Positions 14,963 to 22,701 of a stretch of 37,146 nt of DNA are shown one piece after another (the first letter of the stretch is position 1; each line of letters starts with the position of its first letter). A model generated the notes under the pieces. It was not told the origin of the DNA. It saw only the letters and a program-made list of their open reading frames with translations, and did not search any database. This DNA is from an uncultured Lachnospiraceae bacterium (GTDB lineage Bacteria; Bacillota; Clostridia; Lachnospirales; Lachnospiraceae), in contig CAJUDX010000031.1 in the NCBI GenBank assembly GCA_910584785.1, positions 1 through 37,146 on the forward strand. The letters are read 5' to 3'. The position numbers were made by a program, and so were the translations under genes.

Positions 14963-15988
14963 TTGGAAGAGGAGAAGATTGTTTTTTGTAAGGGCGGGGG
15001 CTGTACGGCGAAGCTTGGGCCGGGGGCATTGAACCGGGTGCTGGGTAAGCTTCCCAAGGCCGAGGACCCAAACCTGCTGATTGGTTTTGACCATTCGGAT
15101 GATGCGGCGGTGTATCGGCTGCGTGAGGATTTGGCAATTGTGCAGACCCTGGATTTTTTTCCGCCGATGGTGGAGGATCCCTATACTTTTGGGCAGATAG
15201 CGGCGGCAAATGCACTCAGTGATATTTATGCTATGGGGGGCGAAGTAAAGACGGCGCTGAATATTGTCTGCTTTCCCGAGCGTATGGATTTGAATATTTT
15301 AGGGCAGATTCTTTTAGGAGGAAGCGAGAAGGTGCGGGAAGCCGGGGGGGTGCTGGCAGGCGGTCATTCTATCGCAGACCAGGATGTAAAGTATGGGCTT
15401 TCGGTGACGGGGGTGATTCATCCCGATAAGATTTTTGCCAATAACAGTTGTAAAGAGGGGGATGTGCTTTTATTGACGAAACCTCTGGGCGTGGGCATTG
15501 TCTGTACGGCTTCGCGGGTTGGGGAGGCGTCGAAGGAGGCCATGGCGCTGGCGGTGAAGTCGATGACGACATTGAATAAATATGCGTCGGAAATTGTAAG
15601 GAAGTATCGGACACATGGATGTACGGATGTGACGGGATTTGGGTTTTTGGTGCATTTGTGTGAGATGCTGGGGGATGATTTCAGCGCGGAGATTGATAAG
15701 GATAAGGTTCCGTTTATCCCCGAGTGCCCGGCGTATGTGGAGGAATTTTATCTGACGGCGGCAGGGCAGAGAAACAGGAATCATGTGCAGGATAAGGTGG
15801 TATTTGAGGACTGCAGTTTTGCTATGGAAGAAATTTTATATGATGCACAGACCTCGGGCGGACTTTTGGTGAGTATGGCTGCAGAAGACGGGGAGAAGGC
15901 ATTGGAAGAGCTTAAAAAGCTGGGGCTGCCCTGCGGGATTGTGGGGAGAGTGGTGAAGAAGAAGGAGAAAAGTGTTTTTGTGCGGTAG
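14963..15988 (+). CDS. selD: Selenide, water dikinase (selenophosphate synthetase)
   Basis: 341 residues of the PurM-like ATP-grasp-unrelated family. Known reaction: selenide plus ATP to selenophosphate, AMP and phosphate. Seen: the catalytic loop GGGCTAKLGPGAL with cysteine C14 (codon TGT) and lysine K17, DHSDDAAVYRL-type metal/ATP residues, ALSDIYAMGG and TSGGLL near the C-terminus. The enzyme therefore has Cys rather than selenocysteine at the active site. Translation starts at a TTG (14963) with AGGAGG seven bases upstream; no ATG fits. It stands between the TusA-like gene and yedF. Inferred: it supplies selenophosphate mainly for the molybdenum hydroxylase; no selenocysteine machinery is in the window, but it may exist elsewhere. 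Confidence 0.95.
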   Translation: MEEEKIVFCKGGGCTAKLGPGALNRVLGKLPKAEDPNLLIGFDHSDDAAVYRLREDLAIVQTLDFFPPMVEDPYTFGQIAAANALSDIYAMGGEVKTALNIVCFPERMDLNILGQILLGGSEKVREAGGVLAGGHSIADQDVKYGLSVTGVIHPDKIFANNSCKEGDVLLLTKPLGVGIVCTASRVGEASKEAMALAVKSMTTLNKYASEIVRKYRTHGCTDVTGFGFLVHLCEMLGDDFSAEIDKDKVPFIPECPAYVEEFYLTAAGQRNRNHVQDKVVFEDCSFAMEEILYDAQTSGGLLVSMAAEDGEKALEELKKLGLPCGIVGRVVKKKEKSVFVR

Positions 15989-16024
15989 TAACCGTGCTTT
16001 TGTGTGAAGGAGGGTGCAGGATGA

Positions 16025-16140
16025 CAGTTACTATGAAAGCCCATCACCGATTAGGCGATTCCATTCAGGTATTCCAAGTTCGTCTAGCAGACTTTCATCT
16101 GCGGTGGTACCGACTGATTGTGGGCGCATGATGGGTTATT
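16025..16140 (+). repeat. Diverged copy of the 107-bp structured repeat
   Basis: It matches the reverse complement of the units at 34509-34722 along its length, sharing GTTACTAT, CCGATTAGGCG, TCAGGTATTCCAA, AGCAGACTTT and TGTGGGCGCATGA. It fills most of the 262-base gap between selD and yedF, and the small reading frame across it is not a real gene. Confidence 0.75.
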
Positions 16141-16250
16141 GTGGAAGTGCTTGTGGAGATTGCAGCTTTCTTTTTGGGCTTGTGGGTGGACAGGGAAAAC
16201 GAAAAAATAATCAACAATAAAGAAAAAATACAGAAAGGGATGATGAAGTA

Positions 16251-16925
16251 ATGCGGTTAGACGAACGTGGAAAGCAGTGTCCGCTTCCGGTAATCGAGGC
16301 GAAAAAGGCATTGGAAAAAGCAGAACCAGGTAGTGTTGTAGAGGTAGTGGTTGATAATGAAATTGCTGTGCAGAATTTAAAGAAGTTAGCATTGCATAAG
16401 GGATTAGATTCTTTGTCGGAGAAGGTGAGTGAGCGGGAGTTTTTGGTAAAAATTTGGGCTGGAGTGAAGGAAAAGGCAGAGCAGGTAAGAGAAAACGCAG
16501 AACAGGCGAAGGAAAGGGCAGAGCAGGTAAGAGAAAACGCAGAACAAGCGGAAAAAGAGAGCATAAAGTGTGCACTGGACTGCCGGGAGAAGGGGCTGGT
16601 TTTGGTTCTGGCTTCTGACGAGATGGGGCAGGGCGATGCGGTTTTGGGGCGCTTGCTGATGAAAGGCTTTGTCTATGCCGTGACGCAGCAGGATAAATTG
16701 CCTGAAACGGTTCTTTTGTTTAATGGCGGGGCAAAGCTGTCCTGTCAGGGGTCGGATTCGCTGGAAGATCTGAAGGAACTGGAGGCGCAGGGGGTGGAGA
16801 TTTTAACCTGCGGAACCTGTTTAAATCATTATGGAATTGCAGAGAAATTATTGGTGGGCAATGTGACCAATATGTATGAGATTGTGGAGAAAATGACCGG
16901 GGCGAAAAAGATTGTGCGGCCCTGA
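16251..16925 (+). CDS. yedF: Selenium metabolism protein YedF
   Basis: 224 residues. Seen: an N-terminal TusA-like domain with the CPLP motif (GKQCPLPVIEA, C10), a charged linker (about 71-105), and a C-terminal DsrE-like domain (about 112-224) with ASDEMGQGD and LTCGTCLNHYG. Known: this two-domain architecture is a marker for selenium use, found next to selD and the molybdenum hydroxylase genes. Odd: the linker is a near-perfect 14-residue duplication (KEKAEQVRENAEQA, then KERAEQVRENAEQA) encoded by a 42-bp tandem repeat at 16467-16550; it should form a charged coiled coil. Inferred: a persulfide or perselenide relay in the cytoplasm. Its ribosome binding site is AGAAAGGGATGATGAAG. Confidence 0.92.
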   Translation: MRLDERGKQCPLPVIEAKKALEKAEPGSVVEVVVDNEIAVQNLKKLALHKGLDSLSEKVSEREFLVKIWAGVKEKAEQVRENAEQAKERAEQVRENAEQAEKESIKCALDCREKGLVLVLASDEMGQGDAVLGRLLMKGFVYAVTQQDKLPETVLLFNGGAKLSCQGSDSLEDLKELEAQGVEILTCGTCLNHYGIAEKLLVGNVTNMYEIVEKMTGAKKIVRP

Positions 16926-16991
16926 CAGGGGTGTAAAGGGAAAAGATAACTAATCGTTAATTTTTTCAACCAATAGTTTACCTCCATTCAG

Positions 16992-17020
16992 TTGCGGTCA
17001 GGGTATTTTTCTGATAGGAT
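16992..17020 (+). promoter_or_regulatory. Predicted SigA promoter for the XRE regulator
   Basis: TTGCGG (16992-16997), a 17-base spacer and TAGGAT (17015-17020), about 100 bases before the chosen start at 17119. Confidence 0.5.
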
Positions 17021-17118
17021 GGTATCCATGCAGTGGCGGAAGTAAAGGCGTGATAAGGTTTATCTATCGGCAAAGTGCATATATGTTTCGGGCTAAATAT
17101 AGGACAGGAGGACGGATG

Positions 17119-18153
17119 ATGACCTTGGGGAAGGTGATTCGCAAGTACAGGAAAAGAAAATCCATGACGCAGGAGGAGATGGCAGCGCGGCTGGGGGTGA
17201 GTGCTCCGGCGGTGAATAAGTGGGAAAATGAAAATTCTTACCCGGATATTATGCTTTTAGCACCAATTGCGCGGCTTTTGGAAATTTCTCTGGATACGCT
17301 TTTATCGTTTCAGGAAGATCTGACGAGGGAAGAAATACAGAAAATGACCGTGGAACTGGATGAAATGCTGAAAAAAGAGCCGTATGATCAAGGGTTTTGC
17401 TGGGTGAAGAAAAAGCTGGAGCAGTATCCGAACTGCGGATGGCTGATTATCTCCGCGGCGGTGATTCTTGATGCACAATGTATCGTGCAGAAGCCTCCCT
17501 GTGCGGCGGAATATGAGGAGTATATTTCTTCCCTCTACCACCGCGCCCTGGAATGCGGCGACGAAGAGGTTCGCGTTCGGGCAGCCGATGCGCTGGTTGG
17601 TTTTTACCGCAGGAAGAAGGATTATGTTAAGGCGGAAAAGTATCTGGAATATTTTTCTATTCAAAACCCCATGCGCAAGATACAGCAGGCGATTATTTAT
17701 CAGGAAACAAACCGGGTTCATGAAGCCTATAAGACGTATGAGGAGCTTTTATTTGCCGATTATCAGAGGGTGAACGCCCAGCTTCAGGGGATGTACGCGC
17801 TTGCATTGCAGGAAAAGGACAGAAAAAAGGCTCATTTTCTTGTGGATAAACAGGTGGAAATAGCGAAGTGTTTTGACATGGGGAGATACTATGAGGTTTC
17901 CCCGGGGCTTGAACTGGCGGTGCAGGAAAAGGATAAAAAGGCTGTGGAAGAGATTGGGAAAGAAATGCTTTCTTGCGTGGATCAGATGTGCAGTTTCCGA
18001 GAATCGCCGTTGTATGAGCACATGGAATTTAAGGCACCGCGGAGGGAATTTCTGGAAGGAGTGAAAGAAAACCTGAAGAAATGCCTGCAGGAAATAGCAC
18101 AGGAGATGGAAGGGAATAAAAAGGAGCCTTCTGGGGGAGGTTTGGCGGAATAG
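17119..18153 (+). CDS. XRE-family regulator with long C-terminal helical domain
   Basis: 344 residues. Seen: an N-terminal Cro/CI helix-turn-helix (about 3-60: KVIRKYRKRKSMTQEEMAAR, then GVSAPAVNKWENENSYPD), followed by a 280-residue alpha-helical, TPR-like region rich in Tyr, Glu and Lys with no transmembrane segment. An in-frame frame extends back to a GTG at 17050, but AGGAGG at 17106-17111 favours the ATG at 17119 (or the adjacent one at 17116). It stands alone between yedF and yqeB with its own promoter. Known: such regulators are common in Firmicutes and often sense unknown signals through the helical part. Inferred: a local regulator of the selenium genes is plausible from position only. 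Confidence 0.75.
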   Translation: MTLGKVIRKYRKRKSMTQEEMAARLGVSAPAVNKWENENSYPDIMLLAPIARLLEISLDTLLSFQEDLTREEIQKMTVELDEMLKKEPYDQGFCWVKKKLEQYPNCGWLIISAAVILDAQCIVQKPPCAAEYEEYISSLYHRALECGDEEVRVRAADALVGFYRRKKDYVKAEKYLEYFSIQNPMRKIQQAIIYQETNRVHEAYKTYEELLFADYQRVNAQLQGMYALALQEKDRKKAHFLVDKQVEIAKCFDMGRYYEVSPGLELAVQEKDKKAVEEIGKEMLSCVDQMCSFRESPLYEHMEFKAPRREFLEGVKENLKKCLQEIAQEMEGNKKEPSGGGLAE

Positions 18154-18223
18154 AGAATGAATGGGCCAAGGGGGGCAGGTGGAGAGGAGAATATAAGGGC
18201 ATAAGATGAATGGAGGGTGAAAC

Positions 18224-19051
18224 ATGACTGTAAGAAAAGAACAGTTCATTATTGTCCGGGGCGGCGGGGATATCGCTACAGGGACGATTCACAAGCTTCA
18301 TCGGTGCGGTTATCCGGTGCTGATTCTGGAAACGGGGTTTCCCTCGGCGATCCGCCGTCAGGTGGCATTTTCCGAGGCCGTGTATGACGGGAGCAGCGAG
18401 GTCGAAGGGGTGAACTGTATCCGGGCAAAGGATGCTGAGGAAGCGAAAGCGATTCTGGAAGGGAACGATGTGGCGCTTTTGGTGGACCCGGAGGCAGAGG
18501 TGTTAAAGCAGGTTAAGCCGTGGGCGCTGGTGGACGGGATTCTTGCCAAGAAAAATCTGGGAACCAACCGGGGGATGGCAGAGAAAACGATAGGTCTGGG
18601 ACCGGGATTCTGTGCAGGAAAAGATGTGGATCTGGTAATTGAAACCATGCGCGGTCACAATCTTGGGCGAATTATCGGCAGCGGGTGTGCGCTTGCCAAT
18701 ACCGGGGTTCCCGGGATAATCGGCGGTTTTGGAAAAGAGCGGGTGATTCATTCTCCAGCCAGGGGGATTTTGACGACAAGGTGCAGGATTGGGGATAAGG
18801 TAAAGAAGGGACAGGTCATAGCCGTGGTTGTGACCGGACACGGAGAAGTGGAGGTTTTTGCTTCTCTGGATGGTCTGGTTCGCGGCATGATCAGGTCGGG
18901 TTATCCGGTGGAAGAAGGATTAAAAATCGCCGATATTGACCCGAGGGAAGGGGAATTTGAAAACTGCTTTACCATTTCCGATAAGGCAAGATGTATCGCG
19001 GGAGCGGTGCTGGAGGGACTTTTATATCTGGAGGAGAAGCAGGGCAGGTAA
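18224..19051 (+). CDS. yqeB: YqeB, selenium-dependent molybdenum hydroxylase maturation protein
   Basis: 275 residues, the usual size. Seen: an N-terminal Rossmann-like motif IIVRGGGDIATG (about 9-20), then LETGFPSAIRRQVAFSEAVY, LVDGILAKKNLGT, IGLGPGFCAG and SPARGILTTRC followed by a biotinyl/lipoyl-like KKGQVIA segment. These match the YqeB/EF2563 family that co-occurs only with selenium-dependent molybdenum hydroxylases. GGAGGGTGAAAC precedes the start. Known: its exact reaction is unproven; it is believed to act in making or inserting the selenium-containing cofactor. In this window it follows the XRE regulator and precedes the EF2568-like gene, the same association seen in other genomes. 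Confidence 0.9.
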   Translation: MTVRKEQFIIVRGGGDIATGTIHKLHRCGYPVLILETGFPSAIRRQVAFSEAVYDGSSEVEGVNCIRAKDAEEAKAILEGNDVALLVDPEAEVLKQVKPWALVDGILAKKNLGTNRGMAEKTIGLGPGFCAGKDVDLVIETMRGHNLGRIIGSGCALANTGVPGIIGGFGKERVIHSPARGILTTRCRIGDKVKKGQVIAVVVTGHGEVEVFASLDGLVRGMIRSGYPVEEGLKIADIDPREGEFENCFTISDKARCIAGAVLEGLLYLEEKQGR

Positions 19052-19074
19052 AACGGGGAAATGTCTGTACACCA

Positions 19075-19200
19075 GAGGAGTAAAGCTGGGGTAAATAAAG
19101 ACAAGATAAGTAAAGACAGGATAAATAAAGCTTAGAGAGAAGCAAAAATTTGGAAAAGAAAAACAAATGTTAGAAAAGAGAAATACTAGAAAAGAGAAAT
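19075..19200. repeat. Purine-rich degenerate repeat before the EF2568-like gene
   Basis: Variants of TAAATAAAGACA / TAAGTAAAGACAGGA and AGAAAAGAGAAAT recur through the gap. It resembles the spacer at 11880-11998 in being purine-rich on the coding strand and pieced together from short repeated units. Confidence 0.5.
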
Positions 19201-19207
19201 AAATATT

Positions 19208-20536
19208 ATGGAAAGGATATATTTTGACAGCGCGGCAACCAGCTATTACCGTCCGCGCCAGGTAGCCGAGGCGGTTGTCGGGGCAATGGATGCTATGGGA
19301 AATTCTTCCCGGGGAACGCATGAAACCGCGCTTGCCGGTGCCAGAATTATTGCCGGGGCAAGGCAGCTGGTGAATGAATTTTTTGACGGATATGGGGCGG
19401 AACAGACGGCGTTTACGGCAAATTCTACCGAAAGCTTGAATATGGCACTGAAAGGATTATTAAAGCCGGGGGATAAAGTGGTTACTACGGTGATGGAACA
19501 CAATAGTGTACTGCGACCGCTTTATCAGCTGGAAGCGCTGGGCGTGGAAGTCGTGCGTGTCGGATGCCTGAATGGGGGATTGAAAAAAGAAGAGTGCGGG
19601 GACGGGCAGCGGAGGGATAAAGGGCAGCAGGAAGAGATGGGCCAGGAAGGGCAGCAACAGGATATACAGCAGATGGGGCTTTTGGATATGGACAAGCTTT
19701 TTGCGGAAATTCGTCCGGGCGTCAAGGCGGTGGTCTGTACCCATGCCTCGAATTTGACGGGAAATGTTTTGGATATCCGAAGGATTGGAAGGGCTTGCCG
19801 GGAGGCGGGAACTGTATTTATCGTGGATGCCTCGCAGACGGCGGGTGTACTTCCCATTTCGATGAAAGAGGATTTTATTGATATTCTCTGCTTTACCGGC
19901 CATAAAGGGCTGATGGGTCCGCAGGGGACGGGCGGGATCTGCCTTCGCAAAGGGATTGTCCTGGAACCATTGCTTACCGGCGGCAGCGGGATTTTGACCT
20001 ATTCTAAATATCATCCGCAGCAGATGCCCACGGCGCTGGAAGCGGGAACGCTGAACGGGCATGGGATTGCAGGGCTTCGGGCTGCCCTTTTGTGGATCAA
20101 AGAACATGGCGGGACAGAAGCGGTTTTTCAGAAGGAAGATGCATTGGCTAAAGCTTTTTATCAGGAAGCAAAGGCGGTTCCGGGGATTTGCTTTTATGGA
20201 GATTATCGAAGCTATGAGGATAACTGGAATGATGAACATGGTCAGAGGGGTGTAAATAGCTACGGCTGTGAACGTCCAAAAGAGAACTGTTTTTTGGGCA
20301 GCGGATGTGTCCGTGCGCCGATGGTGACGCTGAATTTGATGGATGAGGATTCTGGGGAGGTCAGTGACTGGTTGGCAGAGGAATGGGGGATAGATACCCG
20401 TTCCGGCGGTCATTGCGCGCCGTTGATGCACGGGGCATTAGGAACCCGAAAACAGGGGGCTGTCCGCTTTAGTTTTTCGCATTTTAACACAATGGAACAG
20501 GTGAAAAAAGCAGTGCAGGCACTGAGGGAGTATTGA
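19208..20536 (+). CDS. Class V aminotransferase-like cysteine desulfurase/selenocysteine lyase (EF2568 family)
   Basis: 442 residues, longer than the about 380 usual for the family. Seen: DSAATSYYRP at the start, MEHNS (H98), IVDASQTAGV with the PLP-pairing Asp (D207), the PLP lysine in FTGHKGLMGP (K233), and the active cysteine loop RSGGHCAP (C403). Known: this family maps with selenium-dependent molybdenum hydroxylases; reaction inferred as releasing S or Se from (seleno)cysteine to a carrier. Odd: two family-atypical insertions, a Gln/Gly/Glu-rich stretch at about 122-158 and an Asn/Asp/Cys-containing stretch at about 333-366. The ribosome binding site is weak (AAGAGAAATAAATATT). It ends inside a rho-independent terminator, closing the selenium block. 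Confidence 0.85.
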   Translation: MERIYFDSAATSYYRPRQVAEAVVGAMDAMGNSSRGTHETALAGARIIAGARQLVNEFFDGYGAEQTAFTANSTESLNMALKGLLKPGDKVVTTVMEHNSVLRPLYQLEALGVEVVRVGCLNGGLKKEECGDGQRRDKGQQEEMGQEGQQQDIQQMGLLDMDKLFAEIRPGVKAVVCTHASNLTGNVLDIRRIGRACREAGTVFIVDASQTAGVLPISMKEDFIDILCFTGHKGLMGPQGTGGICLRKGIVLEPLLTGGSGILTYSKYHPQQMPTALEAGTLNGHGIAGLRAALLWIKEHGGTEAVFQKEDALAKAFYQEAKAVPGICFYGDYRSYEDNWNDEHGQRGVNSYGCERPKENCFLGSGCVRAPMVTLNLMDEDSGEVSDWLAEEWGIDTRSGGHCAPLMHGALGTRKQGAVRFSFSHFNTMEQVKKAVQALREY

Positions 20537-20563
20537 GGTTTTTTATTCCCTCGGTGTTTTTTT
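20520..20563 (+). terminator. Rho-independent terminator closing the selenium block
   Basis: CACTGAGGGA (20520-20529) pairs with TCCCTCGGTG (20547-20556), one G-T pair, followed by seven T residues. The stem's left arm lies inside the coding end of the EF2568-like gene. Confidence 0.9.
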
Positions 20564-20565
20564 GC

Positions 20566-20593
20566 TTTACTTTTTCACTCCGCAGGTTATAAT
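20566..20593 (+). promoter_or_regulatory. Predicted promoter for the NSS symporter
   Basis: TATAAT (20588-20593) with TTTACT 16 bases upstream (20566-20571). The -10 box is perfect, the -35 box poor. Confidence 0.5.
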
Positions 20594-20677
20594 AAAGGAT
20601 AGTTTTGCCTGCTTATCAAAGACAATATAGATAAGGGCACAGACGATTATATTACACAGAGAACGGAGAAAAAGCAA

Positions 20678-22039
20678 ATGGAAGTTTCCAACAAACAGAC
20701 AGTTAAGCAGGCCGTGCAGAGGGATGGCTTTCGGCATAAATGGGGGTTTATTCTTGCCTGTATCGGATCGGCAGTGGGGATGGGGAATATCTGGAGGTTT
20801 CCTATTCTTGTCACAAAATACGGGGGGATGACGTTTCTTGTCCCCTATCTTATTTTCGTCGCACTGGTAGGTTCTACCGGGATTATCGGCGAATTTGCCC
20901 TGGGAAGGGCGGCGCAGGCGGGACCTGTCGGTGCGTTTGGGCAATGTACCGAAGCCGGAGGAAGAGGCAGGAAAACCGGCGAGAGGATTGGCTGGATTCC
21001 CCTTTTTGGGTCGATGGGGCTGGCGATAGGCTACAGTGTGGTATTAAGCTGGATTTTTAACTATACGCTGATGGCTGTTTCTGGAGGCATGTTCGCCATG
21101 GGGACAGATATGGAAGAAATCGGAAATACCTTCGGCTATATTTCCGTTCACAATGCACCCTGGATAGTGATTACGCTTCTGGCAACACTGGTGATTATGG
21201 GCCTTGGTGTGGCAAGAGGGATTGAACGGGCGAATAAGGTGATGATGCCTGCCTTGTTCATCCTGTTTTTAATGCTGGGTGTCTATATTTTTATGATTCC
21301 CGGTTCCCGTGAGGGATATCGCTTCATCCTTACCTTGAAGCCGGAAGGGCTGGCAGACCCGGAGGTTTGGATTTTTGCTTTTGGGCAGGCGTTCTTTTCC
21401 CTGTCAGTTGCGGGCAATGGCTCAGTTATCTATGGTTCCTACCTTTCCCGCGACGAGGATATCCCGTCCTCTGCCCGCCGTGTGGCTTTTTTTGATACGC
21501 TGGCCTCGCTTCTGGCTGCCTTTGTTATCGTTCCTGCCATTGCCGCCAGCGGGATAGCCATGAGCGAAGTCAGCAGCGGTCCCGGTTTAATGTTTATTTA
21601 CCTGGTCAATGTGATGAACGCCATGCCCGGCGGACGGATAATCGGCATGATTTTCTATATCTGCGTACTTTTTGCCGGTGTTTCCTCCGTGATCAATATG
21701 TATGAGGCTCCCGCCGCCATGCTTCAGGAGAAATTCGGCATCGAGCGGTTTACCGCTGTAGCTGTAGTGCTGGTGTTTGGCTGCATCGCGGCAGTTCTTA
21801 TCCAGCCCGTCACTTCTCAGTGGATGGACGGTATTTGCATTTACATCTGCCCTTTGGGTGCCTTTTTTGCCGCTTTTGTCTTTTTCTGGGTTGCCGGAAA
21901 AGACTATGTGCTTGCGGCAGTTAATCAGGGGGCGAAAAAACCCATCGGGCAGTGGTTTTATCCGCTGTCAAAATATGTGTACTGTAGCTTTGCCGTTATT
22001 GCCCTGATTGCGGGGGCTTTGTTGGGCGGAATCGGCTGA
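20678..22039 (+). CDS. Neurotransmitter:sodium symporter (NSS) family transporter
   Basis: 453 residues and about eleven to twelve hydrophobic segments, the size of bacterial NSS transporters. Seen: the first transmembrane signature GSAVGMGNIWRFP (about 30-42), which carries the unwound sodium and substrate site, KYGGMTFLVPYL in helix 2, and the helix 6 region AFGQAFFSLSVAGNGSVIYG. Known: the family imports amino acids or related amines with Na+. It has its own promoter after the selenium terminator, and no obvious operon partner; the next genes are convergent. Inferred: amino-acid uptake into the cytoplasm; the substrate cannot be read from the sequence. From 22040 to 22134 no terminator was found between it and the fumarase genes. 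Confidence 0.9.
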   Translation: MEVSNKQTVKQAVQRDGFRHKWGFILACIGSAVGMGNIWRFPILVTKYGGMTFLVPYLIFVALVGSTGIIGEFALGRAAQAGPVGAFGQCTEAGGRGRKTGERIGWIPLFGSMGLAIGYSVVLSWIFNYTLMAVSGGMFAMGTDMEEIGNTFGYISVHNAPWIVITLLATLVIMGLGVARGIERANKVMMPALFILFLMLGVYIFMIPGSREGYRFILTLKPEGLADPEVWIFAFGQAFFSLSVAGNGSVIYGSYLSRDEDIPSSARRVAFFDTLASLLAAFVIVPAIAASGIAMSEVSSGPGLMFIYLVNVMNAMPGGRIIGMIFYICVLFAGVSSVINMYEAPAAMLQEKFGIERFTAVAVVLVFGCIAAVLIQPVTSQWMDGICIYICPLGAFFAAFVFFWVAGKDYVLAAVNQGAKKPIGQWFYPLSKYVYCSFAVIALIAGALLGGIG

Positions 22040-22134
22040 TCTGCCGCTGAGAACGTGTAAACAGTAACCGATAGAGCAAATCTTTTTGACAGGGACGCAA
22101 GGAAAGCAGGATGGAAGGGCAGCACAGGATGGGA

Positions 22135-22701
22135 TCAGGACTGACGGCTGCGGTATTCCAGATAATCTTTACGCCCCTGTGCATACAGGTTATTGCCCTG
22201 GCTGTCGATAATGACGACTAAAGGCATATCCGCCACCGTCAGTTTTCGCAGGGCTTCTGCGCCCAGATCTTCGTAGGCTATCAGTTCCGACGCTGTGATG
22301 GATTTGGCTAACAAAGCGCCTGCGCCGCCGATAGCGCCGAAGTATATGCCGTCATATGTTTTCATAGCTTCGATAACTTCCGGGAGACGTGCGCCTTTTC
22401 CAATCATCCCCCTTGCACCGGCTGCCATAAGGGTTGGGGCATAGGCATCCATCCTTCCGCTGGTGGTCGGGCCTGCCGAACCGATAACCTGTCCGGGTTT
22501 TGCGGGAGTGGGACCGACATAGTAGATGGTTGCATTTTCCGGGTCAAAGGGAAGCTTCTCCCCCCTTGCCAATGTCTCACACATCCGCTTATGCCCGGCA
22601 TCACGGGAAGTATAGATGGTTCCGCTTAATAAAACCTCGTCCCCGGCGCGGAGGGTTTTTGCCAGTTCTCTGGTTAAGGGGAGCTGTATTTTCCGTTTCA
22701 T
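22135..22701 (-). CDS. Class I fumarate hydratase-type beta subunit
   Basis: 188 residues, equal to the C-terminal swivel domain of single-chain class I fumarases. Seen: GDEVLLSGTIYTSRDAGHKRM, GPTPAKPGQVIGSAGPTTSGRMD and the C-terminal LGAEALRKLTVADMPLVVII segment, all family landmarks. It starts exactly at the base next to the stop of the alpha-subunit gene upstream, so the two subunits are co-translated. Known: the pair reversibly hydrates fumarate to malate; close homologues act on tartrate or mesaconate. Substrate choice cannot be decided here. Confidence 0.9.
   Translation of the reverse strand: MKRKIQLPLTRELAKTLRAGDEVLLSGTIYTSRDAGHKRMCETLARGEKLPFDPENATIYYVGPTPAKPGQVIGSAGPTTSGRMDAYAPTLMAAGARGMIGKGARLPEVIEAMKTYDGIYFGAIGGAGALLAKSITASELIAYEDLGAEALRKLTVADMPLVVIIDSQGNNLYAQGRKDYLEYRSRQS

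Noticed and set aside
14963..15988. selD as a selenoprotein
   Set aside because: The catalytic position is a TGT cysteine codon and no in-frame TGA is needed to keep the frame open.
16014..16220. 68-residue frame between selD and yedF
   Set aside because: It is read through the diverged 107-bp repeat and has a Ser/Pro-rich chance composition.
22055..22075. AACAGTAACCGATAGAG resembling the end of the 107-bp repeat unit
   Set aside because: Only about 15 bases match and none of the stems is present, so it may be coincidence.
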